Shown piece after piece: positions 18,008-27,327 of a stretch of DNA of 34,201 nt. The stretch comes from Streptococcus sanguinis SK1 = NCTC 7863. GTDB taxonomy: Bacteria > Bacillota > Bacilli > Lactobacillales > Streptococcaceae. The stretch is taken from the NCBI RefSeq assembly GCF_000194945.1, contig NZ_GL878508.1, positions 121,903-156,103 on the forward strand. Reading direction: 5' to 3'. Position 1 is the stretch's first letter, and the number at the start of each line of letters is the position of its first letter. A program made the position numbers and the translations under genes. The notes under the pieces are model-generated. The model was not told the DNA's origin. It ran no database searches and saw only the letters and a list, made by a program, of their open reading frames with translations.

Positions 18008-18122
18008 GTGCTGTAAAAATACAGCGTTTAGCTTTGATGCAAGAGGTTGCGACACGCTCGGTTGCATTGCCACGCAATCGCCTGTCGGTTTTCTTGTGGA
18101 GCTAGCCTATTATCTTAAATAG
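18008..18122 (+). ncRNA. structured leader of the S10 operon
   Basis: The ~130-base leader starts with a small hairpin (CTGTA AAAA TACAG, 18011-18024). It then can form a long stem: CAAGA 18040-18044 with TCTTG 18092-18096, and GGTTGCG 18045-18051 with CGCAATC 18073-18079. Repeated TTGC/GCAA blocks allow alternative pairings. S10 leaders of other bacteria bind L4 for feedback control; a similar role is inference. Confidence 0.55.
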
Positions 18123-18139
18123 ACGAAAAGGAGAAAAAG

Positions 18140-18448
18140 ATGGCAAACAAAAAAATCCGCATCCGTTTGAAAGCTTACGAACATCGTACACTTGACACAG
18201 CGGCTGCAAAAATCGTAGAAACTGCTACTCGTACTGGTGCTGAAGTTGCGGGTCCAATCCCACTTCCAACTGAGCGCAGCCTCTACACAATCATTCGTGC
18301 GACTCACAAATATAAAGACTCTCGCGAACAATTTGAAATGCGTACTCACAAACGCTTGATCGATATCATCAACCCAACTCAAAAAACAGTCGACGCTTTG
18401 ATGAAATTAGATCTTCCAAGTGGTGTGAACGTAGAGATTAAACTTTAA
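18140..18448 (+). CDS. rpsJ: 30S ribosomal protein S10
   Basis: 102 residues, full length ([26 protein letters not shown]). S10 sits in the 30S head and, as NusE, also joins NusB in transcription antitermination and links NusG to the ribosome. First gene of the cluster, preceded by AAAAGGAG. An 84-base spacer with a weak GAGC/GCTC hairpin separates it from rplC. Confidence 0.97.
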   Translation: MANKKIRIRLKAYEHRTLDTAAAKIVETATRTGAEVAGPIPLPTERSLYTIIRATHKYKDSREQFEMRTHKRLIDIINPTQKTVDALMKLDLPSGVNVEIKL

Positions 18449-18532
18449 TCTGAAGCTTGATCTAAACCAGAGCATGAAAAACGCTCGTTAAAAACTTTTT
18501 GAAAAAAATTATAGAAAAGGAAACATTTTCTC

Positions 18533-19159
18533 ATGACAAAAGGAATCTTAGGGAAAAAAGTGGGAATGACTCAAATCTTCACTGAAGCTGGCGAATTAAT
18601 CCCTGTAACTGTTGTTGAAGCAGCTCCAAACGTTGTTCTTCAAGTTAAAACAGTTGAAACAGATGGTTACAACGCAGTTCAAGTTGGTTTTGATGACCTT
18701 CGTGATGTATTGAGCAACAAACCTGCCAAAGGCCATGTAGCGAAAGCTAACACAGCTCCTAAGCGCTTCATTCGTGAATTCAAAAACATTGAAGGCTTGG
18801 AAGTAGGAGCAGAAATCACTGTCGATACATTCGAAGCTGGTGATGTTGTTGATGTAACAGGAACTTCAAAAGGTAAAGGTTTCCAAGGTGTTATCAAGCG
18901 CCACGGCCAATCTCGTGGTCCAATGGCTCACGGTTCACGCTACCACCGTCGTCCTGGTTCAATGGGACCAGTTGCGCCAAACCGCGTGTTCAAAAACAAA
19001 CGCTTGGCTGGACGTATGGGTGGCAACCGTGTAACGATTCAAAACCTTGAAATCGTACAGGTTGTTCCAGAGAAGAACGTTATCCTGATTAAAGGTAACG
19101 TACCAGGTGCTAAGAAATCTCTTATCACTATCAAGTCAGCAGTTAAAGCTGGTAAATAA
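18533..19159 (+). CDS. rplC: 50S ribosomal protein L3
   Basis: 208 residues. L3 is an early assembly protein whose extended loop reaches the peptidyl-transferase center. The loop block [17 protein letters not shown] and the following [13 protein letters not shown] are intact. The AAAAGGAAA ribosome site is moderate. rplD follows after 24 bases. Confidence 0.97.
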   Translation: MTKGILGKKVGMTQIFTEAGELIPVTVVEAAPNVVLQVKTVETDGYNAVQVGFDDLRDVLSNKPAKGHVAKANTAPKRFIREFKNIEGLEVGAEITVDTFEAGDVVDVTGTSKGKGFQGVIKRHGQSRGPMAHGSRYHRRPGSMGPVAPNRVFKNKRLAGRMGGNRVTIQNLEIVQVVPEKNVILIKGNVPGAKKSLITIKSAVKAGK

Positions 19160-19183
19160 TAAAGAAAGGGGAAATCAGTCACA

Positions 19184-19807
19184 ATGGCAAACGTAAAATT
19201 ATTTGACCAAACTGGTAAAGAAGCTGGTGAAGTAGTTCTGAACGATGCGGTCTTTGGTATTGAGCCAAATGAATCAGTTGTCTTTGATGTTATCATCAGC
19301 CAACGCGCTAGTCTTCGTCAAGGAACTCACGCTGTTAAAAACCGTTCTGCAGTATCAGGCGGCGGACGCAAACCATGGCGTCAAAAAGGAACTGGACGTG
19401 CTCGTCAAGGTTCTATCCGCTCTCCACAATGGCGTGGTGGTGGTATCGTATTCGGTCCAACTCCTCGTTCATATGCTTACAAACTTCCACGTAAAGTTCG
19501 TAGATTGGCATTGAAATCAGTTTACTCTGAAAAAGTTGCTGAAAACAAATTCGTAGCTGTAGACAGCCTTTCATTTACAGCTCCAAAAACTGCTGAGTTT
19601 GCAAAAGTGCTTGCTGCACTGAGCATCGATACAAAAGTTCTTGTTATCCTTGAAGAAGGAAACGAATTCGCTGCACTTTCAGCTCGCAACCTTCCAAACG
19701 TGAAAGTTGCAACTGCAACAACTGCAAGCGTTCTGGACATCGTAAACAGCGATAAACTTCTGGTTACTCAGGCAGTTATCTCTAAAATTGAGGAGGTTCT
19801 TGCATAA
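19184..19807 (+). CDS. rplD: 50S ribosomal protein L4
   Basis: 207 residues. L4 lines the exit tunnel with its basic loop ([19 protein letters not shown], about 61-79), a site of macrolide-resistance changes; the sequence here looks wild type. In E. coli L4 is the feedback repressor of the S10 operon; whether this applies in streptococci is not shown. The stop codon shares one base with the rplW start (TAATG), so the two are coupled. Confidence 0.97.
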   Translation: MANVKLFDQTGKEAGEVVLNDAVFGIEPNESVVFDVIISQRASLRQGTHAVKNRSAVSGGGRKPWRQKGTGRARQGSIRSPQWRGGGIVFGPTPRSYAYKLPRKVRRLALKSVYSEKVAENKFVAVDSLSFTAPKTAEFAKVLAALSIDTKVLVILEEGNEFAALSARNLPNVKVATATTASVLDIVNSDKLLVTQAVISKIEEVLA

Positions 19808-20103
19808 TGAATTTGTATGACGTAATCAAAAAACCTGTTATCACTGAAGGTTCAATGGCTCAGTACGAAGCAGGCAAATACGTATTTGAAGTGGACACTC
19901 GCGCTCACAAGCTCTTGATCAAGCAAGCTGTTGAAGCTGCTTTTGAAGGAGTTAAGGTTGCTAACGTTAACACTATCAATGTAAAACCAAAAGCAAAACG
20001 CGTTGGACGCTACACTGGTTTTACAAACAAAACTAAAAAAGCTATCGTAACACTGACAGCTGATTCTAAAGCAATCGAGTTGTTCGGTGCAGAAGAAGAA
20101 TAA
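19807..20103 (+). CDS. rplW: 50S ribosomal protein L23
   Basis: 98 residues. L23 sits at the tunnel exit and is the docking site for trigger factor, SRP and SecYEG. Begins [17 protein letters not shown] and carries the basic [13 protein letters not shown] loop. Starts within the rplD stop (TAATG). The ribosome site is AGGAGG inside the end of rplD. Confidence 0.97.
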   Translation: MNLYDVIKKPVITEGSMAQYEAGKYVFEVDTRAHKLLIKQAVEAAFEGVKVANVNTINVKPKAKRVGRYTGFTNKTKKAIVTLTADSKAIELFGAEEE

Positions 20104-20120
20104 TCTAAGGAGGAAATATC

Positions 20121-20954
20121 GTGGGAATTCGTGTTTATAAACCAACAACAAACGGTCGCCGTAATATGACTTCTTTGGATTTCGCTGAAATCACTACCAG
20201 CACTCCAGAAAAATCTTTGCTTGTTTCTTTGAAGAGCAAGGCTGGTCGTAATAACAACGGTCGCATCACTGTTCGTCACCAAGGTGGCGGTCACAAGCGT
20301 CACTACCGTTTGATTGACTTCAAGCGTAACAAAGACGCTGTTGAAGCAGTTGTAAAAACAATCGAGTATGATCCAAATCGTTCAGCAAACATCGCTTTGG
20401 TTCACTACACTGACGGTGTGAAGGCTTATATCATCGCTCCTAAAGGCCTTGAAGTTGGTCAACGCATCGTTTCAGGTCCTGAAGCAGATATCAAAGTCGG
20501 AAATGCTCTTCCGCTTGCTAACATCCCAGTTGGTACTTTGGTTCACAACATTGAGTTGAAACCAGGCCGCGGTGGAGAATTGGTTCGTGCTGCTGGAGCT
20601 TCTGCTCAAGTATTGGGTCAAGAAGGTAAGTACACTCTTGTTCGTCTTCAATCAGGCGAAGTTCGTATGATTCTTGGTACTTGCCGCGCTACAGTTGGTG
20701 TTGTCGGAAACGAACAACATGGACTTGTAAACCTTGGTAAAGCAGGACGTAGCCGTTGGAAAGGTATCCGCCCAACAGTTCGCGGTTCTGTAATGAACCC
20801 TAACGATCACCCACACGGTGGTGGTGAAGGTAAAGCACCAGTTGGTCGTAAAGCGCCATCTACTCCATGGGGCAAACCTGCTCTTGGACTTAAAACTCGT
20901 AACAAAAAAGCGAAATCTGACAAACTTATCGTTCGTCGTCGCAACGAGAAATAA
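20121..20954 (+). CDS. rplB: 50S ribosomal protein L2
   Basis: 277 residues, starting with GTG 6 bases after AAGGAGG. L2 helps join the subunits and supports peptidyl transfer; the conserved C-terminal block [13 protein letters not shown] holds the histidine linked to that role. Its 3' end is followed by an 85-base spacer with a strong hairpin before rpsS. Confidence 0.97.
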   Translation: MGIRVYKPTTNGRRNMTSLDFAEITTSTPEKSLLVSLKSKAGRNNNGRITVRHQGGGHKRHYRLIDFKRNKDAVEAVVKTIEYDPNRSANIALVHYTDGVKAYIIAPKGLEVGQRIVSGPEADIKVGNALPLANIPVGTLVHNIELKPGRGGELVRAAGASAQVLGQEGKYTLVRLQSGEVRMILGTCRATVGVVGNEQHGLVNLGKAGRSRWKGIRPTVRGSVMNPNDHPHGGGEGKAPVGRKAPSTPWGKPALGLKTRNKKAKSDKLIVRRRNEK

Positions 20955-20969
20955 TTTAAAACAATCTAT

Positions 20970-21013
20970 CCGCCAGCTCGGTAGCGCTGCTTAGTCAGCG
21001 CAGGCCGCTGTGG
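20970..21013 (+). promoter_or_regulatory. structured spacer between rplB and rpsS
   Basis: GCGCTG 20984-20989 pairs with CAGCGC 20996-21001 (loop CTTAGT). CGG 20979-20981 pairs with CCG 21005-21007 and CAG 20974-20976 with CTG 21008-21010, with small internal loops. There is no T-run, so it is not a terminator; it may be a protein-binding or processing site. Confidence 0.5.
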
Positions 21014-21039
21014 TACTTATTTAAAGGAGAAAATATAAA

Positions 21040-21321
21040 ATGGGACGCAGTCTTAAAAAAGGACCTTTCGTCGATGAGCATCTGATGAAGAAAGTTGAAG
21101 CTCAAGCTAACGACGAAAAGAAAAAAGTCATCAAAACTTGGTCACGTCGTTCAACGATCTTCCCAAGTTTCATTGGTTACACAATCGCAGTTTATGACGG
21201 ACGTAAACACGTGCCTGTTTACATCCAGGAAGACATGGTAGGTCACAAGCTTGGTGAATTTGCGCCAACTCGTACTTACAAGGGTCACGCTGCAGACGAC
21301 AAGAAAACACGTAGAAAATAA
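21040..21321 (+). CDS. rpsS: 30S ribosomal protein S19
   Basis: 93 residues. S19 forms a head complex with S13 near the A-site tRNA. Begins [20 protein letters not shown] and ends with a basic tail [23 protein letters not shown] lies before the ATG. rplV follows after 11 bases. Confidence 0.97.
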
Positions 21322-21332
21322 GGAGAACATAA

Positions 21333-21677
21333 ATGGCAGAAATTACTTCAGCTAAAGCAATGGCTCGTACAGTGCGTGTTTCACCTCGTAAATCTCGTCT
21401 GGTTCTTGACAATATTCGTGGTAAAAACGTCGCTGACGCAATCGCAATCTTGAAATTTACTCCAAACAAAGCTGCTGGCATTATCGAAAAAGTTTTGAAC
21501 TCTGCAATCGCTAATGCTGAAAACAACTTTGGTTTGGAAAAAGCAAACTTGGTAGTATCTGAAGCTTTCGCAAACGAAGGACCAACTATGAAACGTTTCC
21601 GTCCGCGCGCTAAAGGTTCAGCTTCACCAATCAACAAACGCACAAGCCACATCACTGTGGTCGTTGCAGAAAAATAA
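21333..21677 (+). CDS. rplV: 50S ribosomal protein L22
   Basis: 114 residues. L22 contacts all 23S domains and its long beta-hairpin ([20 protein letters not shown], near the C-terminus) lines the exit tunnel beside L4; macrolide-resistance insertions occur there and none is seen. Ribosome site AAGGAGAA; rpsC follows after 12 bases. Confidence 0.97.
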   Translation: MAEITSAKAMARTVRVSPRKSRLVLDNIRGKNVADAIAILKFTPNKAAGIIEKVLNSAIANAENNFGLEKANLVVSEAFANEGPTMKRFRPRAKGSASPINKRTSHITVVVAEK

Positions 21678-21689
21678 GGAGGTAACATC

Positions 21690-22343
21690 GTGGGTCAAAA
21701 AGTACATCCAATTGGTATGCGTGTCGGCATCATCCGTGATTGGGATGCCAAATGGTATGCTGAAAAAGAATACGCGGATTACCTTCATGAAGATCTTGCA
21801 ATCCGTAAATTCGTTCAAAAAGAATTGGCTGACGCAGCGATTTCAACTATTGAAATTGAACGCGCAGTAAACAAAGTAAACGTTTCTCTTCACACTGCTA
21901 AGCCAGGTATGGTTATCGGTAAAGGTGGAGCAAACGTTGATGCACTCCGTGCAAAACTCAACAAATTGACTGGAAAACAAGTCCACATCAACATCATCGA
22001 AATCAAGCGTCCTGACTTGGATGCGCATCTGGTTGGTGAAGGAATTGCTCGCCAGCTTGAGCAGCGTGTTGCTTTCCGTCGTGCTCAAAAACAAGCTATC
22101 CAACGTACAATGCGTGCAGGAGCTAAAGGAATCAAAACTCAAGTATCAGGTCGTTTGAATGGTGCAGATATTGCCCGCAGCGAAGGTTACTCTGAGGGAA
22201 CTGTTCCGCTTCACACTCTTCGTGCGGATATCGATTACGCTTGGGAAGAAGCTGACACTACTTACGGTAAACTGGGTGTTAAAGTCTGGATCTACCGTGG
22301 AGAAGTCCTTCCAGCTCGTAAAAACACTAAAGGAGGTAAATAA
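21690..22343 (+). CDS. rpsC: 30S ribosomal protein S3
   Basis: 217 residues, starting with GTG after AAGGAGG. S3 forms part of the mRNA entry helicase. The KH type II domain is visible with its GKGG loop ([15 protein letters not shown], about 71-85), followed by the C-terminal domain. Only three bases separate it from rplP, whose ribosome site (AAAGGAGG) lies inside the end of rpsC. Confidence 0.97.
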   Translation: MGQKVHPIGMRVGIIRDWDAKWYAEKEYADYLHEDLAIRKFVQKELADAAISTIEIERAVNKVNVSLHTAKPGMVIGKGGANVDALRAKLNKLTGKQVHINIIEIKRPDLDAHLVGEGIARQLEQRVAFRRAQKQAIQRTMRAGAKGIKTQVSGRLNGADIARSEGYSEGTVPLHTLRADIDYAWEEADTTYGKLGVKVWIYRGEVLPARKNTKGGK

Positions 22344-22346
22344 CCA

Positions 22347-22760
22347 ATGTTAGTACCTAAACGTGTTAAACACCGTCGCGAATTCCGTGGAAAAATGCGC
22401 GGTGAAGCTAAAGGCGGAAAAGAAGTAGCATTTGGAGAATATGGTCTTCAAGCAACTACTAGCCACTGGATCACTAACCGCCAAATCGAAGCTGCCCGTA
22501 TCGCTATGACTCGTTACATGAAGCGTGGTGGTAAAGTTTGGATTAAAATCTTCCCACACAAATCATACACTGCAAAAGCTATCGGTGTACGGATGGGATC
22601 TGGTAAAGGTGCTCCAGAAGGTTGGGTTGCGCCAGTTAAGCGTGGCAAAGTAATGTTTGAAGTTGCTGGCGTTTCAGAAGAAATCGCTCGCGAAGCACTT
22701 CGCCTTGCAAGCCACAAACTTCCAGTTAAATGTAAATTCGTAAAACGTGAAGCAGAATAA
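22347..22760 (+). CDS. rplP: 50S ribosomal protein L16
   Basis: 137 residues. L16 organises the A-site tRNA elbow region of the 50S. Begins [19 protein letters not shown]; the conserved loop [17 protein letters not shown] is present. It contains the arginine region ([18 protein letters not shown]) known for hydroxylation in some bacteria, not tested here. rpmC starts 9 bases later. Confidence 0.97.
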   Translation: MLVPKRVKHRREFRGKMRGEAKGGKEVAFGEYGLQATTSHWITNRQIEAARIAMTRYMKRGGKVWIKIFPHKSYTAKAIGVRMGSGKGAPEGWVAPVKRGKVMFEVAGVSEEIAREALRLASHKLPVKCKFVKREAE

Positions 22761-22769
22761 GGAGAAGGC

Positions 22770-22976
22770 ATGAAACTTAATGAAGTAAAAGAATTTGTTA
22801 AAGAACTTCGTGGTCTTTCTCAAGAAGAACTCGCGAAGCGTGAAAATGAATTGAAGAAAGAATTGTTTGATCTTCGTTTCCAAGCAGCTGCTGGCCAATT
22901 GGAGCAGACAGCTCGCCTGAAAGAAGTGAAAAAACAAATCGCTCGTATCAAAACTGTTCAATCAGAAGTTAAATAA
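22770..22976 (+). CDS. rpmC: 50S ribosomal protein L29
   Basis: 68 residues, a helical hairpin near the tunnel exit contacting L23. Signature [23 protein letters not shown] is near the N-terminus, with a basic second helix ([16 protein letters not shown]). Ribosome site AAGGAGAA partly overlaps the rplP stop. Confidence 0.96.
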   Translation: MKLNEVKEFVKELRGLSQEELAKRENELKKELFDLRFQAAAGQLEQTARLKEVKKQIARIKTVQSEVK

Positions 22977-22999
22977 TAGACTAGGGAAGGAGAATTTCA

Positions 23000-23260
23000 A
23001 TGGAACGCAATAATCGTAAAGTTCTTGTCGGACGCGTTGTTTCTGACAAAATGGACAAAACAATCACAGTTGTAGTTGAAACTAAACGTAACCACCCAGT
23101 CTATGGTAAACGTATTAACTACTCTAAGAAGTACAAAGCACATGACGAAAACAATGTTGCCAAAGAAGGCGATATCGTTCGTATCATGGAAACTCGTCCG
23201 CTTTCAGCTACAAAACGCTTCCGTCTTGTAGAAGTCGTTGAAGAAGCGGTTATCATCTAA
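23000..23260 (+). CDS. rpsQ: 30S ribosomal protein S17
   Basis: 86 residues, OB fold binding 16S helix 11. Begins [21 protein letters not shown] and carries [30 protein letters not shown] ribosome site. rplN follows after 25 bases. Confidence 0.96.
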
Positions 23261-23285
23261 TCAAACCAGAAAGGAGAAAACTTAA

Positions 23286-23654
23286 ATGATTCAAACAGAA
23301 ACTCGTTTGAAAGTTGCCGACAACAGCGGCGCTCGCGAAATCTTGACAATCAAAGTTCTTGGTGGCTCAGGACGTAAGTTCGCTAACATCGGTGATGTAA
23401 TCGTTGCGTCTGTAAAACAAGCTACTCCTGGTGGTGCGGTTAAGAAAGGTGACGTTGTAAAAGCTGTTATCGTTCGTACTAAATCAGGTGCTCGTCGTAA
23501 AGATGGTTCATACATCAAATTTGACGAAAACGCTGCAGTCATCATCCGTGAAGACAAAACTCCTCGCGGAACTCGTATCTTCGGACCAGTTGCTCGTGAA
23601 TTGCGTGACGGTGGCTTCATGAAGATCGTATCATTGGCTCCAGAAGTACTTTAA
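23286..23654 (+). CDS. rplN: 50S ribosomal protein L14
   Basis: 122 residues, standard. L14 sits at the subunit interface and is the binding site of the silencing factor RsfS. Begins [19 protein letters not shown]; the conserved [13 protein letters not shown] block is present. Followed by a 75-base spacer with two hairpins, unusually long for this position. Confidence 0.97.
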   Translation: MIQTETRLKVADNSGAREILTIKVLGGSGRKFANIGDVIVASVKQATPGGAVKKGDVVKAVIVRTKSGARRKDGSYIKFDENAAVIIREDKTPRGTRIFGPVARELRDGGFMKIVSLAPEVL

Positions 23655-23674
23655 TCAAAATTAACAAACACAGT

Positions 23675-23707
23675 CCCCTGGCAAAAGTCAGGGTGCCCCT
23701 ATGGGCG
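23675..23707 (+). promoter_or_regulatory. double hairpin in the rplN-rplX spacer
   Basis: CCCTGGC 23676-23682 pairs with GTCAGGG 23687-23693 (one G-U, loop AAAA). GCCC 23695-23698 pairs with GGGC 23703-23706 (loop CTAT). The two hairpins are one base apart, with no T-run. The L24 start follows 23 bases later. Confidence 0.5.
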
Positions 23708-23729
23708 TAAGAATTAAGAGGAGAAATAA

Positions 23730-24035
23730 ATGTTTGTAAAAAAAGGCGACAAAGTTCGCGTAATTGCTGGTAAAGACAAGGGTGTAGAAGCGCTTGTTGT
23801 TACAGCTCTTCCAAAAGTAAACAAAGTTGTTGTTGAAGGTGTAAACATCGTTAAGAAACACCAAAAGCCAAATAACGAAAACCCTCAAGGTGCTATCGTG
23901 GAAAAAGAAGCACCAATCCATGTGTCAAATGTTCAAGTTCTTGACAAAAATGGAGTTGCAGGACGTGTTGGCTACAAGTTTGTAGACGGCAAAAAAGTTC
24001 GTTACAATAAAAAATCAGGCGAAGTGCTTGACTAA
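23730..24035 (+). CDS. rplX: 50S ribosomal protein L24
   Basis: 101 residues. L24 starts 50S assembly and lies at the tunnel exit. The KOW motif is at the N-terminus ([15 protein letters not shown]). AGAGGAGAAA before the ATG. rplE follows after 23 bases. Confidence 0.96.
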
Positions 24036-24058
24036 TCACGAAGGAAAGGAGAAGTATA

Positions 24059-24601
24059 ATGGCAAATCGTTTAAAAGAAAAATATCTTAAAGAAGTAGTT
24101 CCTGCTTTGACTGAAAAGTTCAACTACTCATCTGTTATGGCTGTGCCAAAAGTGGATAAAATCGTTTTGAACATGGGTGTTGGTGACGCTGTATCAAACG
24201 CTAAAAACCTTGAAAAAGCTGCTGAAGAATTGGCTCTTATCTCAGGTCAAAAACCACTTATCACTAAAGCTAAAAAATCAATCGCCGGCTTCCGTCTTCG
24301 TGAAGGTGTAGCGATCGGTGCTAAAGTAACCCTTCGTGGCGAACGTATGTATGAATTCTTGGATAAATTGGTTTCAGTTTCTCTTCCACGTGTTCGTGAC
24401 TTCCACGGTGTTCCAACAAAATCTTTTGATGGACGCGGGAACTACACACTTGGTGTGAAAGAACAATTGATCTTCCCAGAAATCAACTTTGATGACGTTG
24501 ATAAGACTCGCGGTCTTGACATCGTTATCGTAACAACTGCTAACACTGACGAAGAGTCACGCGAATTGCTTACAGGCCTTGGAATGCCTTTTGCAAAATA
24601 A
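24059..24601 (+). CDS. rplE: 50S ribosomal protein L5
   Basis: 180 residues. L5 binds 5S rRNA and contacts the P-site tRNA through a loop. Blocks seen: [16 protein letters not shown] and [29 protein letters not shown] ribosome site; rpsN follows after 17 bases. Confidence 0.97.
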
Positions 24602-24618
24602 TATAGGAGGTAAAACAA

Positions 24619-24804
24619 ATGGCTAAAAAATCAATGATTGCTAAGAACAAACGCCCAGCTAAGTTCTCTACGCAAGCTTATACTCGTTGTGAAAAATGTG
24701 GCCGTCCACATTCCGTTTACCGCAAGTTTAAACTTTGCCGTGTTTGCTTCCGTGAATTAGCATACAAAGGACAAATCCCAGGCGTTACCAAAGCATCTTG
24801 GTAA
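24619..24804 (+). CDS. rpsN: 30S ribosomal protein S14, zinc-binding type
   Basis: 61 residues, the short zinc-containing (C+) form. Zinc ligands are C24, C27, C40 and C43 (CEKC and CRVC). Many Firmicutes also carry a longer zinc-free copy elsewhere, under Zur control; not visible here. Perfect TAGGAGGT ribosome site. Followed by a 213-base spacer holding a structured repeat. Confidence 0.97.
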
Positions 24805-24810
24805 TATCAT

Positions 24811-24912
24811 GATACAAAGAGCGTAACAACCACAGCAAAAATAGGAAATTTGGTGAAGGAGCGATGCTCCAAAACAAATTTATCTTTTTTGCCCAGGTTG
24901 TAGCTCGTGTTC
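24811..24912. repeat. structured intergenic repeat, copy 3, inside the ribosomal operon
   Basis: Same left (GATACAAAGAGCGT) and right (TAGCTCGTGTTC) blocks as copy 1 after polA. Stems: GCAAAAA 24835-24841 with TTTTTGC 24886-24892; AAATTTG 24846-24852 with CAAATTT 24875-24881; GGAGC 24858-24862 with GCTCC 24866-24870 around a GAT loop. The outer and middle stems differ from copy 1 yet still pair. It sits in the rpsN-rpsH spacer, where most bacteria have only a short gap. Confidence 0.75.
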
Positions 24913-24935
24913 AAATAAGAGTTATCTTATTTGAA
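24910..24935 (+). promoter_or_regulatory. perfect 11-base hairpin after repeat copy 3
   Basis: TTCAAATAAGA (24910-24920) pairs with TCTTATTTGAA (24925-24935), loop GTTA. The bases after it (TGTGTCAATAC) are not a T-run, so termination is unlikely. A second small hairpin, GCAAG/CTTGC at 24975-24989, precedes the rpsH ribosome site. Confidence 0.5.
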
Positions 24936-25017
24936 TGTGTCAATACAATCTGAGCCCAGCTCAATCATTAACTAGCAAGTGCAGCTTGCAAACTACTAGT
25001 AAGAGGAGAAATATAAA

Positions 25018-25416
25018 ATGGTTATGACTGACCCAATTGCAGACTTTCTGACACGTATCCGTAATGCTAACCAAGCAAACCACGAAGTGCTTGAAGTGCC
25101 TGCATCAAACATCAAAAAAGGGATCGCTGAAATCCTGAAGCGTGAAGGTTTTGTAAAAAACGTTGAAATCATCGAAGATGACAAACAAGGCATCATCCGT
25201 GTATTTCTTAAATACGGACAAAATGGTGAAAAAGTTATCACTGGTTTGAAACGCGTTTCAAAACCAGGTCTGCGTGTTTACAAAAAACGCGAAGATCTTC
25301 CAAAAGTTCTGAACGGACTTGGAATTGCTATCCTTTCAACATCTGAAGGCTTGCTGACTGATAAAGAAGCACGCCAAAAGAATGTTGGTGGAGAGGTTAT
25401 CGCTTACGTTTGGTAA
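25018..25416 (+). CDS. rpsH: 30S ribosomal protein S8
   Basis: 132 residues. S8 is a central 16S binder and, in E. coli, the feedback repressor of the spc operon. Blocks: [15 protein letters not shown] and the C-terminal [20 protein letters not shown]. Starts MVM at 25018 after AGAGGAGAAA. It is flanked by the two longest spacers of the spc part (213 and 189 bases). Confidence 0.96.
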   Translation: MVMTDPIADFLTRIRNANQANHEVLEVPASNIKKGIAEILKREGFVKNVEIIEDDKQGIIRVFLKYGQNGEKVITGLKRVSKPGLRVYKKREDLPKVLNGLGIAILSTSEGLLTDKEARQKNVGGEVIAYVW

Positions 25417-25439
25417 TATTTAGCTCCCAATTTCTTTGT

Positions 25440-25580
25440 GACTCTTCGTTATCGTCTCTTGCCTAACCAAAAGTTATGTCTGCGAGACGATGCCTAGATT
25501 CACTTTGAAATTGAAACCTAAATGTTCCTTTAAATCGAGAAATCGATTTAAGCCCCGTGAAAACTGGTCGCTTGCGGCCT
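25440..25580 (+). promoter_or_regulatory. structured rpsH-rplF spacer
   Basis: Three hairpins: ATCGTCTC 25451-25458 with GAGACGAT 25484-25491, enclosing TAAC/GTTA; TTAAATCGA 25530-25538 with TCGATTTAA 25543-25551 around a GAAA tetraloop; and a small GGTCG/CGGCC at 25566-25579. No T-run follows any of them and no promoter is evident. Confidence 0.5.
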
Positions 25581-25605
25581 GACAATCTAACAGGAGAATA
25601 TATAC

Positions 25606-26142
25606 ATGTCACGTATTGGTAATAAAGTTATCGTGTTGCCTGCTGGTGTTGAGATCAGCAACAAAGACAACGTTGTAACTGTAAAAGGACCTAAAGGAGA
25701 ACTGACTCGTGAGTTCTCAAAAAATATTGAAATCCGTGTGGAAGGAACTGAAGTAACTCTTCACCGTCCAAACGATTCAAAAGAAATGAAAACAATCCAC
25801 GGAACAACTCGTGCCCTTTTGAACAACATGGTTGTTGGTGTATCAGAAGGATTCAAGAAAGAACTTGAAATGCGTGGGGTTGGTTACCGTGCTCAACTTC
25901 AAGGCAAAAAGCTTGTACTTTCAGTTGGTAAATCTCATCCAGACGAAGTAGAAGCACCAGAAGGCATCACTTTTGAACTTCCAAACCCAACAACTATCGT
26001 TGTCAGCGGAATTTCAAAAGAAGTAGTTGGACAAACTGCAGCTTACGTACGTAGCCTGCGTGCTCCAGAGCCATACAAAGGTAAAGGTATCCGCTACGTT
26101 GGTGAATTCGTTCGCCGCAAAGAAGGTAAAACTGGTAAATAA
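25606..26142 (+). CDS. rplF: 50S ribosomal protein L6
   Basis: 178 residues, two related domains, next to the factor-binding site. Begins [17 protein letters not shown]; the C-terminal signature [14 protein letters not shown] is intact. CAGGAGAAT ribosome site. An 85-base spacer with a TTGTGC/GCACAA hairpin (26188-26203) precedes rplR. Confidence 0.97.
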   Translation: MSRIGNKVIVLPAGVEISNKDNVVTVKGPKGELTREFSKNIEIRVEGTEVTLHRPNDSKEMKTIHGTTRALLNNMVVGVSEGFKKELEMRGVGYRAQLQGKKLVLSVGKSHPDEVEAPEGITFELPNPTTIVVSGISKEVVGQTAAYVRSLRAPEPYKGKGIRYVGEFVRRKEGKTGK

Positions 26143-26227
26143 TCTTGTCTGGCTGATTTTCTCAACCAAACAAGCTGTTTTCCAAGGTTGTGCATAAGCA
26201 CAAGATTAAAATTAAGAGGTGAAAATT

Positions 26228-26584
26228 GTGATTACGAAACCAGATAAAAATAAAATCCGCCAAAAACGTCACCGTCGCGTTCGCGGAAAACTCTCTGGAA
26301 CTGCTGATCGCCCACGTTTGAACGTATTCCGTTCTAATACAGGCATCTACGCTCAAGTGATTGATGACGTAGCGGGTGTAACGCTCGCAAGCGCTTCAAC
26401 TCTTGACAAAGAAGTTTCAAAAGGAACTAAAACAGAACAAGCCGTTGTTGTTGGTAAGCTCGTTGCTGAACGTGCAGTTGCTAAAGGTATTTCTGAAGTC
26501 GTCTTCGACCGCGGTGGATATCTCTATCACGGACGTGTAAAAGCTTTGGCTGATGCAGCTCGTGAAAACGGATTGAAATTCTAA
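26228..26584 (+). CDS. rplR: 50S ribosomal protein L18
   Basis: 118 residues from the GTG at 26228 ([20 protein letters not shown]), with AGAGGTG 6 bases upstream. An in-frame GTG at 26219 overlaps the ribosome site and is unlikely to be used. L18 binds 5S rRNA with L5 and L25. C-terminal [21 protein letters not shown] is typical. Confidence 0.96.
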   Translation: MITKPDKNKIRQKRHRRVRGKLSGTADRPRLNVFRSNTGIYAQVIDDVAGVTLASASTLDKEVSKGTKTEQAVVVGKLVAERAVAKGISEVVFDRGGYLYHGRVKALADAARENGLKF

Positions 26585-26601
26585 GAGGAGGACACTAGAA
26601 A

Positions 26602-27096
26602 ATGGCATTTAAAGACAACGCAGTTGAACTTGAAGAACGTTTAGTTGCCATCAACCGTGTTACAAAAGTTGTTAAAGGTGGACGTCGTCTTCGCTTTGCA
26701 GCTCTTGTAGTTGTTGGTGATCGCAATGGTCGTGTTGGCTTCGGTACTGGTAAAGCTCAAGAAGTACCAGAAGCAATCCGCAAAGCAGTTGAAGATGCGA
26801 AGAAGAATTTGATTGAAGTACCAATGGTTGGCACAACAATTCCTCACGAAGTTCTTTCAGAATTTGGCGGAGCTAAAGTATTGCTTAAGCCAGCTGTTGA
26901 GGGTTCTGGAGTCGCTGCCGGTGGTGCGGTTCGTGCCGTCATCGAATTGGCAGGTGTAGCAGATGTTACATCTAAATCTCTTGGCTCTAACACTCCAATC
27001 AACATCGTTCGCGCAACTGTTGAAGGTTTGAAACAATTAAAACGCGCTGAAGAAGTTGCTGCCCTTCGTGGTATTTCAGTTTCTGACTTGGCATAA
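26602..27096 (+). CDS. rpsE: 30S ribosomal protein S5
   Basis: 164 residues. S5 lies near the decoding site and mRNA entry; its N-terminal loop ([20 protein letters not shown]) is where spectinomycin-resistance changes occur, and it looks wild type. AGAGGAGG ribosome site. rpmD follows after 13 bases. Confidence 0.97.
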
Positions 27097-27109
27097 GAAA
27101 GGGGATAAC

Positions 27110-27292
27110 ATGGCTCAAATTAAAATTACTTTGACTAAGTCTCCAATCGGACGCATCCCGTCACAACGTAAAACTGTTGTAGCACTTGGACTTGGCAAAT
27201 TGAACAGCTCAGTTATCAAAGAAGATAACCCAGCAGTACGCGGTATGATTACTGCAGTATCACACTTGGTAACTGTTGAAGACGTTAAATAA
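27110..27292 (+). CDS. rpmD: 50S ribosomal protein L30
   Basis: 60 residues from the ATG at 27110 ([20 protein letters not shown]); longer in-frame starts would lie inside rpsE. AAAGGGG is the ribosome site. Small protein of the 50S back side. Followed by an unusual 154-base spacer with two hairpins. Confidence 0.95.
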   Translation: MAQIKITLTKSPIGRIPSQRKTVVALGLGKLNSSVIKEDNPAVRGMITAVSHLVTVEDVK

Positions 27293-27327
27293 GCTTTGCT
27301 GGTTTAACAACTTTAAATTAAAATACG

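Noticed and set aside
21170..21688. 172-codon frame antisense to rpsS/rplV
   Set aside because: Produced by the strong codon bias of ribosomal genes; no initiation signals.
24936..24960. Promoter (TACAAT) before rpsH
   Set aside because: TACAAT is present but without a -35 at the right distance or an extended TG; too weak to claim.
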